Of a stretch of DNA of 64,000 nucleotides, positions 35,537 to 45,761 are shown one piece after another (position 1 is the first letter of the stretch; each line of letters begins with the position of its first letter). Location: contig NZ_JAGGLB010000015.1 in the NCBI RefSeq assembly GCF_017874215.1, positions 124,001 to 188,000 of the forward strand, read 5' to 3'. The position numbers were made by a program, and so were the translations under genes. The notes below the pieces were generated by a model. That model saw only the letters and a list, made by a program, of their open reading frames with translations, did no database searches and had not been told where the DNA came from. This stretch comes from Paenibacillus eucommiae. GTDB taxonomy: Bacteria > Bacillota > Bacilli > Paenibacillales > NBRC-103111.

Positions 35537-36616
35537 TTATTTTCGATTCGTTTGCTTTTTCGCATTTTGCTTCACGCTTTGATGAATTTTTTTCCACTTA
35601 TTTTTTTCAGCCAACTGAAGACCTTTATCTTCTTTACGAGCTAAATAAGCAAGCTCCTTTTGCAGCTTGAGGTAGCTGGCATACCGGTCGCTTCCCAAAG
35701 TGCCCTCTTGTAAAGCAAGCTTTACAGCGCAGCCTGGCTCATTTTGATGATTGCAATCCTGAAAGTAACAATTTCTCTCCAGTTCCTCCACATCCTGAAA
35801 CGACGAGCTCAGCCCATCAGATGCTTCCCATAGCTGTAGTTCTCTCATTCCTGGAGTATCGATCAGAAGGCCACCCCCAGGCAAAGCAACGAGCTCGCGA
35901 TGCGTAGTCGTATGCTTACCCTTGTCATCATCTTCACGTATGCCGCCCGTTTCCTGAATGTCACGACCATACATCCTGTTGATCAAAGTAGATTTACCAA
36001 CCCCCGAGGAACCGAGCAGCGCTGCAGTCTTGCCATGGGACACATATTCACTTAACTCGCTAATCCCCTGATTTTCCAAAGAGCTGGTCACATGAATGGG
36101 TACACCAATTGCAACAGATTCCACCTCAACTATCAAGGATTCTGGGTTTTCACAAAGATCCGCTTTACTAAGCACAATAACCGGTGCCGCTCCGCTCTCC
36201 CAAGCTAGTACCAGGTAACGCTCAATACGCCGTAGATTGAAATCCTGATTCATCGCGCTGAGCAAAAATACAGTATCTACATTTGCTGCTACAACCTGCT
36301 CCTCCGTAACCTGTCCAGCCACCTTGCGCGAAAACTTACTTTTTCTAGGCAGTACGGCGTGGATCGTAGCTCTTTCTTCCTCTGGCCTTACCGACACAAC
36401 GACCCAATCGCCAACAGCTGGATAATCTCCTCTGGATAAAGCCCTATGCCTCAGTTTACCTGAAACCTCTGCTAAGAAATCTCCTGCTTCTGTATATACA
36501 CGGTACATATGTTTATGCTCCAGTAAAACCCGGCCTGCCGCATAACCTTCTTGTTTATAAGTCTCAAAGGCCTCTTCAAAAAAGCCGGCCCACCCCATCG
36601 CTTCTAAGCTCAGCAC
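35537..36616 (-). CDS. rsgA: Ribosome small subunit-dependent GTPase A (RsgA/YjeQ type)
   Basis: A 359-residue circularly permuted GTPase. OB fold at the N-terminus (about 25-95), then G4 VLSKADL near 149, Walker A GSSGVGKST at 202-210, G3 IDTPGMREL near 249, and a zinc module NCYFQDCNHQNEPGC near 278-292. The 40-residue N-terminal extension (MGWAGFFEEAFETY) and this context (not beside a PASTA kinase gene) suggest it may be a second copy beside the standard one. It aids 30S maturation. Start is a GTG; ATG at residue 7 is an alternative. Confidence 0.9.
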   Translation of the reverse strand: MLSLEAMGWAGFFEEAFETYKQEGYAAGRVLLEHKHMYRVYTEAGDFLAEVSGKLRHRALSRGDYPAVGDWVVVSVRPEEERATIHAVLPRKSKFSRKVAGQVTEEQVVAANVDTVFLLSAMNQDFNLRRIERYLVLAWESGAAPVIVLSKADLCENPESLIVEVESVAIGVPIHVTSSLENQGISELSEYVSHGKTAALLGSSGVGKSTLINRMYGRDIQETGGIREDDDKGKHTTTHRELVALPGGGLLIDTPGMRELQLWEASDGLSSSFQDVEELERNCYFQDCNHQNEPGCAVKLALQEGTLGSDRYASYLKLQKELAYLARKEDKGLQLAEKNKWKKIHQSVKQNAKKQTNRK

Positions 36617-36714
36617 TCTCTTTCATCCTTCCTGTCCTGCTTCTACATTTAGTATAAACGAGAAAACAGCAGGATACTCTGGAGAAAATTATTAATAGCG
36701 AAAGTTTCCGAAGC

Positions 36715-37029
36715 TTATGAAATCAGCTTTAAACCAACTGCCGCGAACAAAATCATCGATATAAACAATATCCGGCTCTTTGACCTGGATTCACCAAACA
36801 GAAACATACCTACAAGCGTACCGCCAACTGTGCCAACTCCAGTCCATATTGCGTAAGCAGTCCCCATAGAGATTGATCTCATGGCCAAAGTAAGAAACAG
36901 GAAGCTGCAAGTCATAGCAACGCTAACGATCACAAAGGATAGCCAATTTTTCGTTTTTTTGATTCGGTTCATTCCATACACACCAACGACTTCAAAACTA
37001 CCTGCCAAGGCGAGAAATATCCAGTTCAA
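36715..37029 (-). CDS. ykkD: SMR family efflux subunit, YkkD-like
   Basis: A 104-residue protein with four membrane helices. Membrane-embedded Glu in AGSFEVVGVYGMN near residue 13, and MGTAYAIWTGVGTVGGTLVG near 55-74. Its pattern resembles Bacillus YkkD. The TTG start overlaps the end of the ykkC-like gene by 3 bases, so the two subunits are coupled and probably form a heterodimer. Confidence 0.88.
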   Translation of the reverse strand: MNWIFLALAGSFEVVGVYGMNRIKKTKNWLSFVIVSVAMTCSFLFLTLAMRSISMGTAYAIWTGVGTVGGTLVGMFLFGESRSKSRILFISMILFAAVGLKLIS

Positions 37030-37370
37030 GATGCGCTAACCCCTTTCTTAGCAGGCTCATGTGTTACAGCCTTTAGTCCCACAACGCCGATCAATAAAAT
37101 CAAAATAAGCAGAGCCTTCTCCCAGCGAAACGGTTCATTGAATACCAGCATTTCTGCTGCAACAGTGCCTGCAGTTCCAAGTCCTGTGAAAACAGCATAT
37201 ACCGTGCCTACAGGCAGCTTTTTAAAAGAGCGAATCAGCACAATAAAGCTGAATACCAGGACAACTGCTGTAATAAGCCACATCCACCACGTTGTTGAAT
37301 GCTTCAAGCCACTGACCCAAATTACCTCCATTAGACCTGCCGAAAAAACCATCATCCAATTTTTATTCAT
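37026..37370 (-). CDS. ykkC: SMR family efflux subunit, YkkC-like
   Basis: A 114-residue protein with four membrane helices; starts MNKNWMMVFSAGLMEV at 37370 after AAGGAG. Conserved Glu in GLMEVIWVSGLKHS near residue 15, then PVGTVYAVFTGLGTAGTVAA. It closely resembles YkkC. In Bacillus, ykkCD follows a guanidine riboswitch; here a TetR gene sits directly upstream and no riboswitch-like leader fits in the 20-base gap. Export substrate (guanidine or cationic drugs) is not settled by sequence. Confidence 0.88.
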   Translation of the reverse strand: MNKNWMMVFSAGLMEVIWVSGLKHSTTWWMWLITAVVLVFSFIVLIRSFKKLPVGTVYAVFTGLGTAGTVAAEMLVFNEPFRWEKALLILILLIGVVGLKAVTHEPAKKGVSAS

Positions 37371-37390
37371 TTTCCACTTTCTCCTTCTAC

Positions 37391-37972
37391 TCAGTCCGCG
37401 AGAGTCAACCCCCGCCAATACAGCCACCAGGAAGCTTCCAATCTTTTAGCCGTTCGTTCAGGCCCGCCATAGAGCATCTCTACAAGTACACTGTCTGTCA
37501 GCGCCATATAGGCAACTACTGCCCGCTCTGCCCCTACCGGATGAATGATCCCCTCTTCAATTGCTCGTTCAAATAAAGGTATAAACAATTGCTCCATCTT
37601 ATCCAAAAGAGAATAAGACTGAGAGATTACTTGCTCATACAGGTGAGGAGGCGGAAAAAAAGATACTCGCAGCCAAAGCTTTGTTTGCAAATCCTGCTCA
37701 TAACGCTCCTGATAGCTGATAAGAAATGTGTGAAGCCTATGCTCAAGCGGCTGCTCCCGAAGCTGCTCAAATAAGTCGATGATAAAACGCTCTTCGCAAG
37801 CTGAAATATATTCGACAACTGTTAAAAACAGCTCATCCTTACCCTTATAATGCGCATAGATTGAAGGTGTTTTTATCCCCACGTCCGCAGCAATATCTGC
37901 AAGGGAAGCCCCTTCATATCCATGATTGGCGAAGTGCTTTAGCGCAACATCTCTAATTTTCTTAGCAGTCAT
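37391..37972 (-). CDS. TetR/AcrR family regulator of the SMR pair
   Basis: A 193-residue regulator. N-terminal helix-turn-helix: ALKHFANHGYEGASLADIAA then VGIKTPSIYAHYKGKDELF; the C-terminal ligand domain is variable. It heads the operon with the SMR pair and overlaps no gene. A palindrome CCTAAC...GTTAGG (37981-38000) lies between its promoter and start, fitting autorepression. Confidence 0.92.
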   Translation of the reverse strand: MTAKKIRDVALKHFANHGYEGASLADIAADVGIKTPSIYAHYKGKDELFLTVVEYISACEERFIIDLFEQLREQPLEHRLHTFLISYQERYEQDLQTKLWLRVSFFPPPHLYEQVISQSYSLLDKMEQLFIPLFERAIEEGIIHPVGAERAVVAYMALTDSVLVEMLYGGPERTAKRLEASWWLYWRGLTLAD

Positions 37973-37980
37973 AAAATCCC

Positions 37981-38031
37981 CCTAACTAATGTTCGTTAGG
38001 TGATTATCGCAAGTTTTATTTCTGTTGTCAA
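37981..38031 (-). promoter_or_regulatory. Promoter and probable operator of the TetR-SMR operon
   Basis: TTGACA (38026-38031) and GATAAT (38003-38008) with a 17-base spacer. The inverted repeat CCTAAC (37981-37986) / GTTAGG (37995-38000) lies just after the -10 element, where a bound TetR protein would block initiation. Confidence 0.8.
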
Positions 38032-38069
38032 TGGTAAAAATCACCTAAAGACCTCTAGAATGCATGACA

Positions 38070-38107
38070 AAGAACTCACAATTTCTCTGCAGAAGCTGTG
38101 AGTTCTT
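38070..38107 (-). terminator. Hairpin after addA
   Basis: Perfect 11-bp arms AAGAACTCACA (38070-38080) and TGTGAGTTCTT (38097-38107) just after the addA stop; the T tract on the minus strand is short. Confidence 0.65.
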
Positions 38108-38122
38108 CCCACGAAATGAATG

Positions 38123-41100
38123 CTACATCTCCACAATTAATGCATTCTCAAAATAATAAATGTAAACCCCACCCAAAGGACGCTTCCAAATATGTTCGAC
38201 AGCACGGGTATAAAGCCCGATTTGCAGCCTATAGCGCTCTCGCAGTTCCTCGATGCTCCGTCCTTGGACAGAATCGGTTTTGTAATCGATCATAACGAGT
38301 CCTTGTTCATCCTCAAACAAGCAATCGATGACACCTTGTATAAGAACCGTTTCATTTTGCAATTCGGTATTTTCCGCTTCCGCTAAATAAATCTCTCCCG
38401 CAGGCAGACCAAAGCTGAAGGGCACCTCGCGTTCAATCTTAGTGGCAGCAACCATTCTTTGACCTAAATCCGTAGCAAAATAAGCAAGAATAGGCTCGAT
38501 GTCCACAGAATCGTACTGAGCATTCGTCAGCAGCTTTCTTTCCAGCATACTGTCAAGAGCTGCTTGAATTATTTCGGCAGAAGGCTGGCGATCTAAGGGC
38601 AGGTTTTGCATCACTGCATGGATAACAGTCCCCCGTTCAGCGGATGTCAGCTTCTTCTCTTCCATAAATCTCGGTCTTCGCAGTTCTGAGGATCGTAAAA
38701 GCGAACCTTGTCCATCAGACTTGAAGAAAGCAGTGCCTTCAAGCTCATTAAGCCCAAAAAGTTTTGCCGCGGGAAGCTCTGCTTCATGCTCCATCCGATT
38801 AGCGGCCGAAAGGCGCTTCATTTCCGTTACCGTAGTCTTGGAGAACATTTGCTGCGCTGATGAATGTGGATATTCCCATGACAGCCGCTGCTCCAGCAGC
38901 TCTTTCCAATCATCTGCTGTATGTACTTCTTCCATGCTCCGGACTGCTTCCATTCGCTCTGCATCCAAGGGAATCGACTCAACAGTGTGATCTGCTGTTA
39001 CTAGCTGCTCCGGGGTCAGTACAGTCAGCTTCCAGGCTGATGGATCCTCAAGCAGCTCAGATAGCGGCATCTCTTGCAAGCCAATTCTTGCCCTCCAGAG
39101 ACCAGCGTCGGGATGTCTTAGCAGCGCTGGCCCCAGCCAATCCAAATAACTCCGAGCCTTAGCCAGCTCGAAATCCGGCAGCATCCATTCAGAGCGCTGC
39201 AAATAACGGCCCCAGCGTTGAATCAGCTTATCCAAAGATTTAACAGTACCCAGCAGAATCAGCTTTTCCCTTGCTCTTGTCAATGCTACATACAAAATGC
39301 GCATCTCCTCTGCCAGCATCTCCAGCTTCATCCTTCTCCGGATCGCCAGCGAAGGCAGCGTCGGATAGCTCACCCGCAGCTCTGTATCGACAAAGCGAGG
39401 CCCGAAGCCAAGCTCTTTATGCAGGTAAAAAGCAGCATTTAAATCACGCTGATTGAACTGCTTGGCCATTCCAGCTACAAAAACGACAGGGAACTCAAGA
39501 CCTTTGCTTTTGTGTATGGAAAGTATCCGTACAACATCCTCCTGCTCACCAAGTGAACGTGCCGTTCCCAGATCTCCTCCACTTTCCTGCATTCGTTCAA
39601 TAAACCTCAAGAAACGAAACAAACCACGCAGCGTCGTGCTTTCATATTGTCTGGCACGATCATACAAGGCTCTGAGATTCGCTTGCCTCTGAACACCACC
39701 GGACAAACCGCCAACAAAATCATAATAACCCGTCTCTCTATAAATGCTCCAAATCAAATCAGCTAAAGAGCCTTGTCTGGCTTCAGTCCGCCATGTTTCC
39801 AGCTGATTTAGAAACCGGGACAAAGGATGCTCTGACAGCTCCTCTTCATTCATACCCGATACATAATTCAGAACCGCATCATAGAAGAGCAGACCTGGCG
39901 CACCCGCACGTATCTTAGCCAGCTCATCAGCAGAAAGTCCGACAAGAGGGGATCGCACAGCGGCTGCAAGCGGGATATCCTGATAAGGATTATCGATCAC
40001 TTTAAGCAACGACAGCATGACATCCACTTCAGTAGCGGAAAAGTACCCCGTGCTCAGGTCTGCGTAAGCGGGAATTCCCTGCAGCTTTAGCTCTTCGATA
40101 AAGATCGGCGCCCATTGAGAAGTCGCTCTTAGTAAAATCACAATGTCACGATAATTCAGTGGTCTTGTACCACCACTTTTTTTATCATGAACCCCAAAAG
40201 GTTCTGTCGAACCGCCAGTCCCCATTAGGCTTTTGATTTGCAGGCAAATTGCTCTCGCTTCCAGTTGAGCCGTCTCAAGCTCCTGTGCTTCCAAAGCCGG
40301 ATCTTGCTCACTGGCTGCTCCAGCGGCGTCCTGCTCGCTTTCCTCCATATCCTCCGAAGCCCTGACCTCTTCAGTATCTTCGAGACCAGCAGCATCGACT
40401 GTGCGGTCCACAAGCACCATCTCTACCGAGCAATCGCTCCCCGATGCCGGATACCCTGCCCCATAAGCCAGCTCAGCGCGCTCATCATAGGCAATTTCCC
40501 CAACCTTCTCATTCATAAGCTGTTTGAACAGAAAATTCACAGCATCGACGACCTGCGTTCTGCTGCGAAAATTACGGGCTAAATCAATGCGAAGTCCTTC
40601 ACCCGACGCATCGCTCCTGTATGCTTTATACTTTTCCAGAAAAAGTCCAGGCTCAGCCAGCCGAAAGCCGTAAATGCTCTGCTTCACATCCCCCACCATA
40701 AAGCGGTTTCCTGGCTTCGGCCGGGCAATCAGCTCCAATATCGCTTCTTGAACACGGTTCGTGTCCTGATATTCATCCAGCAGAACCTCAGCAAACTGCC
40801 GGCGATACTCTATCGCAGCCTGTGAAGGTCTCAGCTCATCCGGAGTGGATAGCGGATCACAAAGAATTTGCAATGTGTAGTGCTCCAAATCGGCAAAATC
40901 GATCAAGCCCTTCTCCGCCTTGGCCGCTTGATACCGATTGCCAAAATCCAGTACCAGATCAACCAGAGTATGAAGGACAGGAGCAAGAAGCTCGATTTCC
41001 GCGGCAAATTGCTCCTCCGTTCTTCCGAACAGCTCCTCCCGAATGCTGTTAACCCTATCCTTCGCTTGGTTCCTTAACTCTTTAACCTGCTCCTGAATAT

Positions 41101-42076
41101 CCTTGTCGATGCTGTCACCCTTGCAAGGCTTCAGTTTACCGAATTCATAAGCTTGAAACGCATCATACATATTATGCCAAGTTCCCTTTGCTGCTCGAAG
41201 CAGCCCTTCAATGAGCAAAAGATCCTCTTGCAAATTACCCAAATAAGGTGTGGGGCCTGCAGGTAATCCAGCCAGTCCTTGCGCTTGAACGATCAGATCC
41301 GACGCACCCTCAAGCTCCAGCAGACAATCCTGAATGAGGCTGCGCTGCCATACCTGCAAATCGGCAGGTTCAGAAGCCGCTGCAGCATAAAGCACGGACT
41401 CCGACCCATCACTCAAGGGATACACCGAAACATTCGACTCGCGCTGTCCGAACATCGATGCCATCAACCTCAACCACTGCTCAGGCCAAGGATGGCTGCG
41501 CGACACATCATACAGCTTTTGTACCAGCTGCATAAGAGCATCGTCACTGCGTTCGCCGCTAAAGGAATCCACTAGCCGCCAAAAGCTGCTTTCTTCCTTA
41601 CTTTCGGCATAATACTCCTCCAGCAGCTCCTCCAGCAAATCTTGCCTCAGCAGCTCTGCTTCGGTTTCATTTGCTATGCGAAAGCCGGGGTCCAGATGGA
41701 TCAGGCTGAAGTAACGCTGGATAACCTCCAGACAGAAGGAATGCAGTGTAGTAATGGAAGCACGTCCCATAAGCGCAAGCTGCTTGCGCAAATGCTGCGA
41801 TTTCGGCTCTCGCAGCAGCTCCTTCTCTAAAGCTTCACGAATCCGATGCTTCATCTCGGAAGCCGCCGCCTTCGTAAATGTGGCCACGAGCAGCCTGTCT
41901 ACGTCAATCGGCTCCCATGCATCAGATATTCGACGGATAATTCGCTCAACGAGCACGGCGGTTTTTCCAGAGCCTGCCGCTGCTGCAACCAGCATATTTT
42001 GTCCGCCTGATGCTATTGCCTTCCATTGATCATCCGTCCAAGTACTATTGGATGGTTTCTGCTGCTGTGTTTGCAC
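38123..42076 (-). CDS. addA: Helicase-exonuclease subunit AddA
   Basis: A 1317-residue UvrD-type helicase with a C-terminal nuclease domain, part of the AddAB double-strand break resection machine. Q motif and Walker A near 13-40 (AAAAGSGKTAVL), then VLLDEYQDTNRVQEA near 430, GFRLAEPGLF, LSIHKSKGLEFPVVFVAGM near 830, ALTRAREKLIL near 930. The RecB-type nuclease is at the end: GVIDCLFEDEQGLVMIDYKT near 1235-1254. Start is GTG after GGGGG. It lies 33 bases after addB. Confidence 0.97.
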   Translation of the reverse strand: MQTQQQKPSNSTWTDDQWKAIASGGQNMLVAAAAGSGKTAVLVERIIRRISDAWEPIDVDRLLVATFTKAAASEMKHRIREALEKELLREPKSQHLRKQLALMGRASITTLHSFCLEVIQRYFSLIHLDPGFRIANETEAELLRQDLLEELLEEYYAESKEESSFWRLVDSFSGERSDDALMQLVQKLYDVSRSHPWPEQWLRLMASMFGQRESNVSVYPLSDGSESVLYAAAASEPADLQVWQRSLIQDCLLELEGASDLIVQAQGLAGLPAGPTPYLGNLQEDLLLIEGLLRAAKGTWHNMYDAFQAYEFGKLKPCKGDSIDKDIQEQVKELRNQAKDRVNSIREELFGRTEEQFAAEIELLAPVLHTLVDLVLDFGNRYQAAKAEKGLIDFADLEHYTLQILCDPLSTPDELRPSQAAIEYRRQFAEVLLDEYQDTNRVQEAILELIARPKPGNRFMVGDVKQSIYGFRLAEPGLFLEKYKAYRSDASGEGLRIDLARNFRSRTQVVDAVNFLFKQLMNEKVGEIAYDERAELAYGAGYPASGSDCSVEMVLVDRTVDAAGLEDTEEVRASEDMEESEQDAAGAASEQDPALEAQELETAQLEARAICLQIKSLMGTGGSTEPFGVHDKKSGGTRPLNYRDIVILLRATSQWAPIFIEELKLQGIPAYADLSTGYFSATEVDVMLSLLKVIDNPYQDIPLAAAVRSPLVGLSADELAKIRAGAPGLLFYDAVLNYVSGMNEEELSEHPLSRFLNQLETWRTEARQGSLADLIWSIYRETGYYDFVGGLSGGVQRQANLRALYDRARQYESTTLRGLFRFLRFIERMQESGGDLGTARSLGEQEDVVRILSIHKSKGLEFPVVFVAGMAKQFNQRDLNAAFYLHKELGFGPRFVDTELRVSYPTLPSLAIRRRMKLEMLAEEMRILYVALTRAREKLILLGTVKSLDKLIQRWGRYLQRSEWMLPDFELAKARSYLDWLGPALLRHPDAGLWRARIGLQEMPLSELLEDPSAWKLTVLTPEQLVTADHTVESIPLDAERMEAVRSMEEVHTADDWKELLEQRLSWEYPHSSAQQMFSKTTVTEMKRLSAANRMEHEAELPAAKLFGLNELEGTAFFKSDGQGSLLRSSELRRPRFMEEKKLTSAERGTVIHAVMQNLPLDRQPSAEIIQAALDSMLERKLLTNAQYDSVDIEPILAYFATDLGQRMVAATKIEREVPFSFGLPAGEIYLAEAENTELQNETVLIQGVIDCLFEDEQGLVMIDYKTDSVQGRSIEELRERYRLQIGLYTRAVEHIWKRPLGGVYIYYFENALIVEM

Positions 42077-42109
42077 TCCGCTGATAACCCCCTTGCCCGA
42101 TTGTTGGAT

Positions 42110-45100
42110 TTAATTTACAACTAGCTCCATATCATGCCACACCTGCTCTTTGCTGCGCTGCCGCAAAACCCGAATCTCATTCCCTTCAAAAAGCGGGTCA
42201 ATTTGGCATACAGATTGATAAGAGCACTGCTGGCAGGCTATTTTCTTACCGATTCGATACGGCGCGATTTCAACATGGCCTTCTGTTATTGCCGTGCCGA
42301 TTTGCTTGATTTGCTGCCTCACATAATTTCTTAACGTGTTCCATTGATTTTCCGTAGCTACGGAGGAGCTGCTGTAGAAGCTGCCGTCTTTTTTGATGGC
42401 AAGAGGAAGCAGCTGCGAATGACCGGACGAGTGCTTGAAATAATCATCCATTCGCTGGGCAACATCAGGGTCAGCCGTAACCAGCCCTTTCATTTTAAAT
42501 CTTTTGCGCAGCTCCTTCTCCACTTCCTCTGGAGCTAATGAATTGGCAACCTGCAGCATGGGATTATGCACATGAAAATAAAGTACCCCGGCAGGTAAAG
42601 CTTCGATTCCTAGCCATTCCTCGGCATGCGTGAGGATAACATCTAAGTAGGTGAGCATCTGCAGCGAGAGCCCATGATAAACCTCAGACAAGGATAAATT
42701 CGTTTGACTTGATTTATAATCAATAACCCTTAGAAGTACACCTTTCTCACCTTCTGCACAATCAACCCGGTCAATACGCCCAATGATCTCCATCGTACAA
42801 CCATTTTCCAGCTCAAACATAAGTGGCGGAAGCTCTTTGCCGGGCCCAAAATCAACCTCCAAGCGAAGCGGAACGAATTCCCCGCGCCTTGCATGCTCGC
42901 TAAGGACAATTGCGGTTTTACCGACCACCTGCTTCAATTTCCTGGCGATATATTGATAACGGCTTGAGCTTAGCAAAATTTCACCTTGCAGCCTAGGAGC
43001 GAGTGTTTCAACCACCTGCGCTGATCGTTCCATGCAGGCTTCATTGGATAATGAGCCCCAGTCTACTTGCTCCACTTGAAGCTGCTGGGCAAATTCACTA
43101 AGTGCTGCATGAAATAACTGCCCAATGTCCGGTGCCTCAAGCTTATAAACTCGCCGTTCCTGGAGCCTAAGCCCATGGGATGCGAAATGTGAAAATGGAC
43201 AAGCCACATAACGCTCCATTCTTGAAACACTTGCCCGTAGATGCTTACCATATAGAAGCTTGCTTGTAGCCAGCCCCAGGCTGGTCTCGCGATTTGTGTA
43301 CAGCAGTCCGTTCACAAGCGATTGCAGCTTAAAGCTCCATTCCGGCCGAGCAACATACCAGTTATACGCCTCCCACCACAAATCGGCCATCCGGCCGCCA
43401 TGCATCCAATGCTTCATGCGGACAGCCAAATAAGAAAGCGCCTGAGAAGGATGGGCTATGTAATCAGACTGCTGAATCTCTTCCATCTCTGCGGTAGGCT
43501 CTACGAATAATAAAGCTGGCTTCACAGCAGGGAAAAGAGAGCGAATCTGACGAATAAGCTCCGAAGGAAGCAGCATCTTGCCTTCCTCATCAGCAAGCGG
43601 ATAGCTGAGCCACAGCCGCCGGCTTGGCACAGTTAAAGAAGTGTAGATCACGAAAGCTTCGTCCAGCAATTTGCGTTCGCTTCCTTCAGCCATAGGCAGG
43701 CCGGTTTGCTGCAGCAGCTCCCTCTCTCCTTCTGATAGCACTCCGTTCTCCTGCATCTGTGCAGGAATGACGCCGTCATTGACACCTAATAAATAGGCAT
43801 ATTCTATGCCACTCGAACGTGTTCGGTCCATGCTTCCAATAAGCACCTGATCCATAGAGGGAGGAACCAGACCAAGCTTCATACTCTCTAGTCCTGTATC
43901 TACTAGCCCAGCGAACAATTCGAAAGCAACAACCTCATCCCCCATAGTCTCCACGAGCTGATCCAGCATATCCATGATCTTGTTCCACAGCTGGCTATGC
44001 TCTCTTGCTTTTTCCGGCTTCCCTGTTTGCAGTGCACCTACGCTCCAGGCATCAAGCTTGTCGGCCGCTTGTACATCCAGTAAAAGCTGATACAATGCTG
44101 CTGTTTGGTCCTTTATGGTGCGGGCACTTTTCAGACGCAAGGCAAAAGCATGCAGCGGCTTCACAATCCATTGGCGGCTAATGTGAATCTGCTCCAGGAA
44201 TTTCTCCTCAGCAGCTTCAGCAGATTGTGATGTAGTTGTCGCATCCAGCCCTGCTTTCAGCCTGTATGTCCAAGGCTTGTTGTCCGTCCATCTCGTGCCT
44301 CTAATGCCGAATGCCAGCACATAATTTTCTAAACGGTCGAACATCATTCGCTGTTCATTTTGAATCGGGTATGGCAGCAGCAAATCTGTCTTCACACAAC
44401 GAAAAACAGCGTCATAATGCCAATTATGCTGCACAATCTCGATCGCAGAACGGATAAACTCGACTAACGGATGATGCAGAACCGTACGTTTCTGATCAAA
44501 AAAATGGGGGATTCCACAATCGGTCAAAGCCGAGCGAAGTAAATCCTCGTAGCTTTCCATATTTCTTACCATGATCGCGATATTGCGGTAACGAACACGG
44601 TCCTCACGAACAAGCTGCAAAATATTCCGCACAGCCCCTTCAACCTCGGCCCGGCGATTTACGGCTTCTTTGATAATCAACTGTTCCTCTACCGTACGCT
44701 GTATGAGCCGCTCGTCTTGTATCCCATTTCTCAGCTGATCATTGTCAGCATCAACCCGTCCAAAAGCATGCTTACCGCCGCTAATCCGATGCTCAAAAGC
44801 TTTCTCCAAATGCCTGAGTACTGGACTTTCCACAAATCTCGGTGAATGCTCTGCTGCTACTACAACAGTCTCTACTTCCTGATTTCCCAGACGTTCGACG
44901 ATTTCTTGCAGCCGTATCATCGTTCTTGCCGTAGGATGAAATACATCCAGCTCATCTGGCTCGTCACCAGCCTGCCATGCACGATCCAGACAAAGTGTTA
45001 TACTAACCTGCTGCGAAAACTCCATCAATCGCTCGAGAACAGCAAATTCCTGCGGAGTAAAGCCATGAAAGCCGTCAATCCAAATCGTTGCCTGCTGCAA

Positions 45101-45694
45101 GTAAGCAGAAAATGGGATTTGCTCAGCAAGAAGCGCCAAGTAATCCTCGCCATCCAAATATTGACGCGACAGCTCTTGCTCGAAATCCTTATAAAGAAGA
45201 CGTAAATCATGCAGCTTATCCCCAAGCAGCCTGCTCTCTCCAAGCTGTGAAGCCCTTCGGTTCCGATGCTCCTCCAGCTGCTCAGCACTTACGCAATATC
45301 TCTTAAACTCTGTGAACAGCTCATTAACCCGATCTACAAAACCCATTTGCTCTGCCGAATTATGAAATAAACGAAGCTCATCTTTTCTTTTATGTAAAAT
45401 GCTGTATAACAGCAGCTTCTTTCCTGTATCGTCAATCGGCGGCCGGGCTGTCCCACCCTGCTCCTGCATAACACGCCAGGCCAGACGATGAAAGCTGAGC
45501 ACCTGCGCACGGATCATTCCGCCAAGCTCAGGCATAGATACCAGAGCATGTTCAGCTTGGAAGGTAGCCTGCTCAGGCACTAGCAGAATAAGTGGCCGCC
45601 CCTCTGGCTGACTTTTCAGCTGATCACTAATTTCCTTCAGGCATCGCTGGCTCTTCCCGCTCCCAGCTCTACCGATGATAAATCGAATGGACAT
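42110..45694 (-). CDS. addB: Helicase-exonuclease subunit AddB
   Basis: A 1194-residue partner of AddA. N-terminal GRAGSGKSQRCL (8-19) Walker A, an inactivated helicase core and a C-terminal RecB nuclease (VIDYKSSQTNLSLSEVYHG near 1010). The iron-sulfur cluster cysteines are present: the first in VACPFSHFAS near 807, the other three in IACQQCSYQSVCQID near 1150. Order addB-addA matches Bacillus. Confidence 0.97.
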   Translation of the reverse strand: MSIRFIIGRAGSGKSQRCLKEISDQLKSQPEGRPLILLVPEQATFQAEHALVSMPELGGMIRAQVLSFHRLAWRVMQEQGGTARPPIDDTGKKLLLYSILHKRKDELRLFHNSAEQMGFVDRVNELFTEFKRYCVSAEQLEEHRNRRASQLGESRLLGDKLHDLRLLYKDFEQELSRQYLDGEDYLALLAEQIPFSAYLQQATIWIDGFHGFTPQEFAVLERLMEFSQQVSITLCLDRAWQAGDEPDELDVFHPTARTMIRLQEIVERLGNQEVETVVVAAEHSPRFVESPVLRHLEKAFEHRISGGKHAFGRVDADNDQLRNGIQDERLIQRTVEEQLIIKEAVNRRAEVEGAVRNILQLVREDRVRYRNIAIMVRNMESYEDLLRSALTDCGIPHFFDQKRTVLHHPLVEFIRSAIEIVQHNWHYDAVFRCVKTDLLLPYPIQNEQRMMFDRLENYVLAFGIRGTRWTDNKPWTYRLKAGLDATTTSQSAEAAEEKFLEQIHISRQWIVKPLHAFALRLKSARTIKDQTAALYQLLLDVQAADKLDAWSVGALQTGKPEKAREHSQLWNKIMDMLDQLVETMGDEVVAFELFAGLVDTGLESMKLGLVPPSMDQVLIGSMDRTRSSGIEYAYLLGVNDGVIPAQMQENGVLSEGERELLQQTGLPMAEGSERKLLDEAFVIYTSLTVPSRRLWLSYPLADEEGKMLLPSELIRQIRSLFPAVKPALLFVEPTAEMEEIQQSDYIAHPSQALSYLAVRMKHWMHGGRMADLWWEAYNWYVARPEWSFKLQSLVNGLLYTNRETSLGLATSKLLYGKHLRASVSRMERYVACPFSHFASHGLRLQERRVYKLEAPDIGQLFHAALSEFAQQLQVEQVDWGSLSNEACMERSAQVVETLAPRLQGEILLSSSRYQYIARKLKQVVGKTAIVLSEHARRGEFVPLRLEVDFGPGKELPPLMFELENGCTMEIIGRIDRVDCAEGEKGVLLRVIDYKSSQTNLSLSEVYHGLSLQMLTYLDVILTHAEEWLGIEALPAGVLYFHVHNPMLQVANSLAPEEVEKELRKRFKMKGLVTADPDVAQRMDDYFKHSSGHSQLLPLAIKKDGSFYSSSSVATENQWNTLRNYVRQQIKQIGTAITEGHVEIAPYRIGKKIACQQCSYQSVCQIDPLFEGNEIRVLRQRSKEQVWHDMELVVN

Positions 45695-45761
45695 CGAGAG
45701 CCTCCTAGCAAACTATTTTAACTAACTGATTTTAGTACTATTATTCTAGCACACTTTCCTC

